Shown here piece by piece: positions 6,063-10,177 of a stretch of DNA of 10,177 nt. Origin of the DNA: Thermoplasmata archaeon. Its GTDB lineage: Archaea > Thermoplasmatota > Thermoplasmata > Thermoplasmatales > Thermoplasmataceae. Within the stretch, counting starts at the first letter, position 1; the number at the start of each line of letters is the position of its first letter. Position numbers and translations under genes: made by a program. The notes below the pieces were generated by a model. That model was not told the DNA's origin, made no database searches, and saw only the letters and a list, made by a program, of their open reading frames with translations. The stretch lies in the NCBI GenBank assembly GCA_021827885.1, contig JAKAUD010000133.1, positions 1 through 10,177 on the forward strand, in the 5' to 3' direction.

Positions 6063-6851
6063 CTATCTTATTTTTTTCTGGAGAGTATCTATCTCGTCCT
6101 GCCCCATAATCCTTCCTGCACAGTCAGCCCTGAAGCATATGGACAGGACATTTGAGAGTTTTCTCGCAATTGTTCCCCTTCTTGCTGGCTTTGCACCGGA
6201 TACAACCGGGGATCTGTAGATAAGGCCGTATTTTGGCCCCCTGATCTTCTTTGTCTTGCTCATGAAAAGAGATCTCTCTGCCCCCGCCATCTGGATAGAT
6301 GAGGATTTACACATAGCAAGCCTCTCCATGGATCCAAAGTGCGCAAGAAGCTGACATGCAGTATCTGTTCCGATGATTCTTGTTGCATTAGGCATGATCT
6401 TTGCTGCCCTGTCCTGAATCTGCTGTGACAGTTCTTCCCTTCGTGAGATCAGATCCAACCCGGTGTTGCCCAGCGTGATCATTGCATCGTCACCCGATTC
6501 TGCCAGTGATCTGAAGAATACATTCATGGGTTCCTGTTTTCCAGTAAGGAGCGACAGGGCCATGGATTTCTCATAGAATGTGTTAAGGATCTCATCCATT
6601 GACATCCTTGAAAGTACCAGTTTTACGAGTTTCCAGTCGTCCCCTATGGCTTGCTCCATTGATCTCTGGCCATATTCGATCATCACATTCCTGAGATCAG
6701 GCATCTCATCTGGTCTCTTTTCAACGAGTTCCGGAATATTTCCGGAGAGTATCCCATCAATGACTTCCATATAATTTACGCCTTTCGTCGAAAAATAATA
6801 TTTCTTCCCATTCCTGATGAGGGAATTCCATTTAATTGCGTCTCTTTCCAT
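6063..6851 (-). CDS. nop5: Nop5 (Nop56/58-like) C/D box RNP scaffold, short form
   Basis: Scaffold of the C/D box RNP for guided 2'-O-methylation, bridging guide RNA/L7Ae and fibrillarin. The C-terminal Nop domain is clear: ATRIIGTDTACQLLAHFGSM at about 156-175, SIQMAGAERSLF at about 185-196, KYGLIYRSPVV at about 207-217 and RRGTIARKLSN at about 224-234. A helical, coiled-coil-like region precedes it at about 45-150 (PDLRNVMIEYGQR, LISRREELSQQIQDRAAKIMP). At 262 residues it is much shorter than typical archaeal Nop5 (nearer 400 in well-known members). Only about 45 residues stand where the fibrillarin-binding domain is expected. Start: ATG 6851 has GGAG at 6860-6863 (8-nt spacer) and overlaps cbf5 by 20 bp. 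The upstream ATG 6911 adds 20 residues but a larger overlap. The gene follows cbf5 directly, with no fibrillarin gene beside it here. Confidence 0.87.
   Translation of the reverse strand: MERDAIKWNSLIRNGKKYYFSTKGVNYMEVIDGILSGNIPELVEKRPDEMPDLRNVMIEYGQRSMEQAIGDDWKLVKLVLSRMSMDEILNTFYEKSMALSLLTGKQEPMNVFFRSLAESGDDAMITLGNTGLDLISRREELSQQIQDRAAKIMPNATRIIGTDTACQLLAHFGSMERLAMCKSSSIQMAGAERSLFMSKTKKIRGPKYGLIYRSPVVSGAKPARRGTIARKLSNVLSICFRADCAGRIMGQDEIDTLQKKIR
6071..6077 (+). terminator. T-run downstream of purF, inside the nop5 3' end
   Basis: Seven T residues start 12 nt after the purF stop codon and are preceded by further T-rich bases. This is the nearest candidate U-tract terminator for the lsm-purF transcript. 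On the other strand the same bases encode the Lys-Lys near the C-terminus of Nop5. Confidence 0.4.
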
Positions 6852-7863
6852 GATCCATGCTCCTGTTGTATGGCCTTCCTGAAGGGTTGCTCTGGTGGCG
6901 TTCCCTTCCATGTGAGGAGGCAGGAATCCTTGTGATAGTTCTGGGCTTTTCTGGAATAATTTCCTTCTTTTTCACACTTTTCTGCTTCGGTTCCACTACT
7001 ACCCTGTCAAAATCAAGAACCTTTGTATCCGATATCTGGTTGAATGAGACCATCATCTTCCCGGTGCCAAGGAACACACCGGATTGGGTGAAAACTCCAA
7101 CTCTCTCGCCCTTGAGGGGCTCCCCAATGATCATTCTTATCCCACCCGGATAGAGATCTGAACCATGTGCTATGTTTTCCATGGTGGAATCCTTCACTAT
7201 GATCTTGGAATAAGGTGATACTATGTACTGCTGCGAAAATATTGAACTCTTCAGTTTTCTGTCATTTCCCTGCTTTGCAAGCTCAATATAATCACTTAGC
7301 TGCTGAAGTGTGATGCAGTCAGATTCCCTGAAGGGCCCGCTGGAAATCCTCCTGAGATCAATCATGCTTGCCCTTGTCCCTATGATATAACCCAGATCAA
7401 GGCATAGTGTTCTGACATAGGTGCCTGACTGGCATTTCACCCTGAAAAGCACATCTCTCTTGTTTATTTCCAAGATCTCAAGTTCGTATATTTCACGAAT
7501 TCTGAGCTTTCTTGCAACTGCACTCTTTATTGGTGGAAGCTGATAAATGGGTCCTGTCAGGAGTTTGAATGCTTCCCTTATCTTCTCCTCAGAGGCCTCC
7601 GCATGCAGTTTCATTGCACCAACATATTCCTTTGGCTGCTCATGGGCTATTTCAATGGACTTGACTGCCTTCCCCAGTGCCATCACGAGAACACCTGTTG
7701 CCTGGGGATCCAGTGTTCCTATGTGGCCCACCTTTTCTATGCCTGTGAGCTGACGTACCCAGTGATCTACCTGATGGCTTGTGGGGCCACTGGGTTTGTC
7801 AATACATATAAAACATCCTTCATCCAGTGGAAAAAGCCAGTCTGTAGATCTTCTTTGCAACAT
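6832..7863 (-). CDS. cbf5: tRNA/rRNA pseudouridine synthase Cbf5 (TruB family)
   Basis: Catalytic subunit of the H/ACA RNP; the archaeal enzyme can also make tRNA pseudouridine 55. It has 343 residues. The TruB domain starts with CIDKPSGPTSHQVDHWV and has the catalytic motif HIGTLDPQATGVL with Asp52 as nucleophile. LPPIKSAVARKLRIREIYEL at about 109-128 and CQSGTYVRTLCLDLG at about 144-158 follow. A PUA domain covers about 213-292 (YSKIIV, HGSDLYPGGI, VGVFTQSGVFLGTGKM). After it comes a basic, low-complexity tail of about 50 residues (EPKQKSVKKKEIIPEKP onward, ending HGKRRN). ATG 7863 lies inside cmk, a 44-bp overlap. GGAGGG at 7875-7880 is its SD with an 11-nt spacer, and no later start preserves the N-terminus. 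Nop10, its partner, is encoded at 3216-3383. Confidence 0.95.
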   Translation of the reverse strand: MLQRRSTDWLFPLDEGCFICIDKPSGPTSHQVDHWVRQLTGIEKVGHIGTLDPQATGVLVMALGKAVKSIEIAHEQPKEYVGAMKLHAEASEEKIREAFKLLTGPIYQLPPIKSAVARKLRIREIYELEILEINKRDVLFRVKCQSGTYVRTLCLDLGYIIGTRASMIDLRRISSGPFRESDCITLQQLSDYIELAKQGNDRKLKSSIFSQQYIVSPYSKIIVKDSTMENIAHGSDLYPGGIRMIIGEPLKGERVGVFTQSGVFLGTGKMMVSFNQISDTKVLDFDRVVVEPKQKSVKKKEIIPEKPRTITRIPASSHGRERHQSNPSGRPYNRSMDHGKRRN

Positions 7864-8344
7864 AATCTGCGTTACCCTCCGTGGTATCTATTACTGCATC
7901 ATATATGCTTGTATCGTCCATGTCATAACCAAAGAATTCCATGAACCTCTTGTTCTCTGAGTTTTCCCTCTGAACCATTTCATCAATCTTATGGGGGCCT
8001 TCCCTTTCCTGAACCCTCTGTATTCTCACGTCCATGGGTGCTTCCAGGAATACCTTGAATGATGCAATTTCATACTCTTTTGCTATCCATCCCGCAAGTC
8101 TTGATTCAACGATCAGATCATTATTCGCAGTCATGAAACTGCCGATCATCTTGTTGAGTTTCCTGTCTTCTGTCGCATCAATTTCCATGAGTGTATTGAA
8201 GTCTGCAATGGAAAGATTCATTTCTTCTGCCTTCTTCCTGAAAAAATAACCGCCTGAATATGATCTGTATCCTGTGAGTTCAGAAAGGATTGAGGCCACT
8301 GTTGATTTTCCACTGCCAATGTGTCCGCTCAGGGTTATTATCAT
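7820..8344 (-). CDS. cmk: Cytidylate kinase, archaeal type
   Basis: Phosphorylates CMP/dCMP with ATP in the pyrimidine nucleotide pathway. It has 174 residues, the short archaeal form that lacks the inserted domain of bacterial Cmk. The P-loop is GHIGSGKS at 7-14, followed by GGYFFRKKAEEM and by IVESRLAGWIA at about 78-88, the archaeal CMP-kinase signature. RVQEREG and QRENSENKRF at about 110-134 form the lid/LID-like Arg region. ATG 8344 overlaps the stop of the upstream DUF106 gene (ATGA). The C-terminus overlaps the cbf5 start by 44 bp. It sits in the conserved secY-adkA-DUF106-cmk-cbf5 order, which strongly supports the assignment over a generic adenylate kinase. Confidence 0.92.
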   Translation of the reverse strand: MIITLSGHIGSGKSTVASILSELTGYRSYSGGYFFRKKAEEMNLSIADFNTLMEIDATEDRKLNKMIGSFMTANNDLIVESRLAGWIAKEYEIASFKVFLEAPMDVRIQRVQEREGPHKIDEMVQRENSENKRFMEFFGYDMDDTSIYDAVIDTTEGNADYVAKKIYRLAFSTG

Positions 8345-9045
8345 GCCTCGATCTGTTCCCTGCTGTATTTCATTTCCTTGAGACTGAAATCAACGTACTT
8401 GATTATCATTGTCACAAAGTAACCAACTACAAGGTTTGATATGAAAGAGATTATGATCCAATTTGGGAAGAATGTGGCGGATGCATTGAGGTCAACGTTT
8501 GATGCCCATGGAAGGGAAACGAATGGGAATTTCAGGTTTGAAAGGAAGTAATAAAGCCAGACGAATATCAGTATGGTGAAGAATGACAGGAAAATCAACG
8601 GTGTCTGGTTTGACATCTGTATTTTCTGCTGATCCATCATATGTTCCTGCTGCATTTTCCTGAGCTTGCTTATTTTCTCCCTGCTGTTTTCCTTGTATGC
8701 ATCGTTCATGGCCTTCCTGAAAGCCATTGCTCTTTTCTGAGCCTGCCCGATTCTCACCCAGTTGGTGAAGTAATATCTTGGTACACCAGTCACCACTCCC
8801 GTTATGATTCCTGAGAGTGCTATGGTCAGTACGGGATACTGGAAATTAAAACCAATAAGGGGGCCAAATGCAGACTGGAATGCACCACCAATGGCATCTC
8901 TGAGAGGAAGATAGTATATTACTGCGAGATCAAATATCAGTATAAGGAAGTAAAGTCCCTGAAATTTGTACATGCCTTTCATCATTTCCTTCTGTCTCTG
9001 CATCTCCTCTAATCTTTCCATTCTTTCCCTTTCTCTATCTGTCAT
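8341..9045 (-). CDS. DUF106 membrane protein (EMC3/TMCO1-like, Oxa1 superfamily insertase candidate)
   Basis: 234-residue membrane protein. A charged N-terminus (residues 1-24, rich in Glu/Arg/Lys) is followed by a hydrophobic segment at about 30-47 and another at about 70-88. A long, charged, coiled-coil-like cytoplasmic region at about 98-146 (QAQKRAMAFRKAMNDAY, KISKLRKMQQEHMMDQQKIQ) follows, then segments at about 149-168 and 195-215. This layout, with a coiled coil between membrane segments and a polar first transmembrane region, matches archaeal DUF106 proteins. Those proteins are related to eukaryotic EMC3 and TMCO1 and distantly to YidC/Oxa1. A role in inserting membrane proteins alongside SecY is inferred from family and neighbourhood. 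ATG 9045 has GGAGG at 9054-9058 (8-nt spacer) and overlaps the adkA stop (ATGA). Confidence 0.88.
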   Translation of the reverse strand: MTDRERERMERLEEMQRQKEMMKGMYKFQGLYFLILIFDLAVIYYLPLRDAIGGAFQSAFGPLIGFNFQYPVLTIALSGIITGVVTGVPRYYFTNWVRIGQAQKRAMAFRKAMNDAYKENSREKISKLRKMQQEHMMDQQKIQMSNQTPLIFLSFFTILIFVWLYYFLSNLKFPFVSLPWASNVDLNASATFFPNWIIISFISNLVVGYFVTMIIKYVDFSLKEMKYSREQIEA

Positions 9046-9590
9046 TTTGTGAACCTCCTCAAAATTTCCTCTGAAGCCTCTTTTACTCTGGTGTCGTTGT
9101 TCTTGATGATGCTCACAGTTGCTCCAGTGTATATTGCATATGACACAGCAAACATCCTGTTCAGTTCCTGATGAAGTTTTATTTCCTCGACGGTTTCTCC
9201 ATCCCTCACCCTCGAGGTGTCAGATTGCCTTCTCCGAAATATCTCAGCCGGATCGGCTTCCAAAATAAAATAGGATGAAACCTTCAGTTCCCTTATGACC
9301 CATTCTGGAAGTCCTGGCAAAAATCCCTGATTTCCCTTTATGGACATATGTGTGTCAATTATGACATTATCCATCTGCCCGATTGCGTTTGCAGCCTTCT
9401 TCTGTAGATTCATCTGCGTTTCAACGCTGAGGTGTCTGATATCATCCCTGCTCTCCACGAGTTCAAGGGATTTTGCCATCTCATACATGAGAGTGCCGAA
9501 GTTTATTATGTCGTAACTGGTGCCTTTTTTGATCTCTGCAAGCACAGTTGATTTACCGACACCTGCCACTCCAGCAATGACTACTCTCAC
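9042..9590 (-). CDS. adkA: Adenylate kinase, archaeal type
   Basis: Interconverts AMP plus ATP with two ADP. The 182 residues match the archaeal AdkA family, which is distinct from bacterial Adk. The P-loop GVAGVGKST is at 7-15. Further motifs are INFGTLMYEMA at about 29-39, SRDDIRHLS at about 47-55, IIDTHMSIKGNQGFLPGLP at about 77-95 and a lid Arg cluster, FRRRQSDTSRVRD, at about 118-130. The start is GTG 9590, one base after the secY stop, with GGAGGG at 9596-9601 as SD. An ATG overlapping this position (9592-9590) is out of frame and is followed at once by TGA, so it is not used for this product. The stop overlaps the DUF106 ATG. Confidence 0.95.
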   Translation of the reverse strand: MRVVIAGVAGVGKSTVLAEIKKGTSYDIINFGTLMYEMAKSLELVESRDDIRHLSVETQMNLQKKAANAIGQMDNVIIDTHMSIKGNQGFLPGLPEWVIRELKVSSYFILEADPAEIFRRRQSDTSRVRDGETVEEIKLHQELNRMFAVSYAIYTGATVSIIKNNDTRVKEASEEILRRFTK

Positions 9591-9591
9591 A

Positions 9592-10177
9592 TCAACCCTC
9601 CACGAAGAACTGCCTGATGAGAGGATGCATTTCCATTATCTGCTCTCTTCCCACAGCCTCATAAAACTGAATCACTATACCTACGGCAAGAAGCAATCCT
9701 GTTCCAGAAGTCTGACCCACCGTTCCTATCAGGTCTGCGCCCGCAGCAAGAAGCCCTACTGCTGCACCGCTGAATATTGTTATGACAGGTATGTATTTCC
9801 TGAGAACCTTCTCAAGTATTTTCGGATCTCTCCTGAACCCAGGGATCTGCATCCCTGATGAAAGAATCTGTTTTGCAACAGATGAGGGTCCCATGTTTGT
9901 TGTCTCAATCCAGAATTTAGCAAACATTATGCTTGCTATGGTCATGAATCCCAGGAACACAACCACATGGATTATTTCCTCAAGCTGAGAATGTCCGAAG
10001 AGTACTGTTGAATTGTATATCTGCGGCTGGAATATAGGGAATAGCCCATTTGCGATTCCATTTGGAGTATAAAGGTAGAAAGCAAGCCCTCCAGTAGGAG
10101 TCGTGGATGAAAGATGAAGGGCGTTGGCCGCAGATGGCGAGAGATATGATCCAAGATACTTATTGTGTCCAAGAAGT
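9592..10177 (-). CDS. secY: Protein translocase subunit SecY, C-terminal part (cut by window edge)
   Basis: Channel-forming subunit of the Sec translocon in the cytoplasmic membrane. The minus strand is open from the window edge to the TGA at 9592-9594, giving the last 194 residues, which is less than half of a typical archaeal SecY (430-480 residues). The segment shows an outer loop (GSYLSPSAANALHLSSTTP), a membrane helix (IIHVVVFLGFMTIASIMFA), and the cytosolic loop with IPGFRRDPKILEKVLRKYIP. Helix 9/10-type sequence (ITIFSGAAVGLLAAGADLIG, then GTGLLLAVGIVIQFYEAV) follows, and a short cytosolic tail ends it. GFR and the Arg/Lys-rich stretch belong to the conserved loop that contacts ribosome and SecE. 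One base separates it from adkA. Confidence 0.95.
   Translation of the reverse strand, partial: LLGHNKYLGSYLSPSAANALHLSSTTPTGGLAFYLYTPNGIANGLFPIFQPQIYNSTVLFGHSQLEEIIHVVVFLGFMTIASIMFAKFWIETTNMGPSSVAKQILSSGMQIPGFRRDPKILEKVLRKYIPVITIFSGAAVGLLAAGADLIGTVGQTSGTGLLLAVGIVIQFYEAVGREQIMEMHPLIRQFFVEG

Noticed and set aside
6852..6911. 20-codon N-terminal extension of Nop5 from ATG 6911
   Set aside because: It would raise the overlap with cbf5 to 80 bp, and the added residues look unlike Nop5. ATG 6851 has a GGAG element at good spacing. Not fully excluded.
7603..7944. Plus-strand frame of 113 codons opposite cbf5 and cmk
   Set aside because: Antisense to two well-supported enzymes, no family features, and Cys/His-rich in the manner typical of shadow frames.
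9972..10172. Minus-strand frame of 66 codons beginning in the secY region
   Set aside because: Out-of-frame shadow of secY. The SecY frame continues open through this interval to the window edge with convincing translocon sequence.
1..10177. CRISPR array, insertion sequence, prophage or defence island
   Set aside because: No regularly spaced repeats, transposase, integrase, terminal repeats or known defence domains are visible. Nearly every base lies in recognised housekeeping genes.

Overview
The window is a stretch of core archaeal chromosome. The eukaryote-like ribosomal proteins (eL44, eS27, eL37), translation factor aIF2 alpha, Nop10, Cbf5, Nop5, an Sm-like protein, archaeal-type adenylate and cytidylate kinases, and the TATA/leaderless plus Shine-Dalgarno (SD) mixture of starts show this. 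Moderate GC, heavy AGG/AGA/ATA codon use and the reduced secY-adk-DUF106-cmk-cbf5 cluster without rpl34e and rpl14e suggest a Euryarchaeote of the Thermoplasmata/Thermoplasmatales type. That placement is inference from gene content and style, not from a search.

Layout. (1) 1-505, minus: the first 168 codons of NADP-type isocitrate dehydrogenase, cut by the window edge, with a leaderless-type promoter. (2) 609-1523, minus: an AT-rich regulator with two winged-helix/RAM-like halves in one chain, followed by about 435 bp with no gene. (3) 1959-4134, plus: a tightly overlapping translation operon, rpl44e-rps27e-aif2A-nop10-PAC2 family chaperone. (4) 4260-6059, plus: lsm-rpl37e-purF, with purF forced to start inside rpl37e. 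(5) 6063-10177, minus, convergent with purF and separated from it by 3 bp: secY (partial)-adkA-DUF106/EMC3-like-cmk-cbf5-nop5, nearly all joined by 1-44 bp overlaps.

How the genes work together. The window combines ribosome parts and initiation (eL44, eS27, eL37, aIF2 alpha), RNA modification machines (Nop10 and Cbf5 of the H/ACA RNP, Nop5 of the C/D RNP, Sm-like protein), membrane insertion (SecY and the DUF106 insertase-like protein), nucleotide supply (PurF, AdkA, Cmk) and proteasome assembly (PAC2 family). This is the usual archaeal growth-linked grouping.

I did not find a mobile element, CRISPR array, tRNA, rRNA or defence system. The most unusual signals are the PurF leader peptide read out of frame from within rpl37e, a Nop5 whose N-terminal fibrillarin-binding part looks largely missing and which sits beside cbf5 rather than fibrillarin, a duplicated HTH-RAM regulator, a near-HbYX tail on the PAC2 family protein, and a basic tail on Cbf5.
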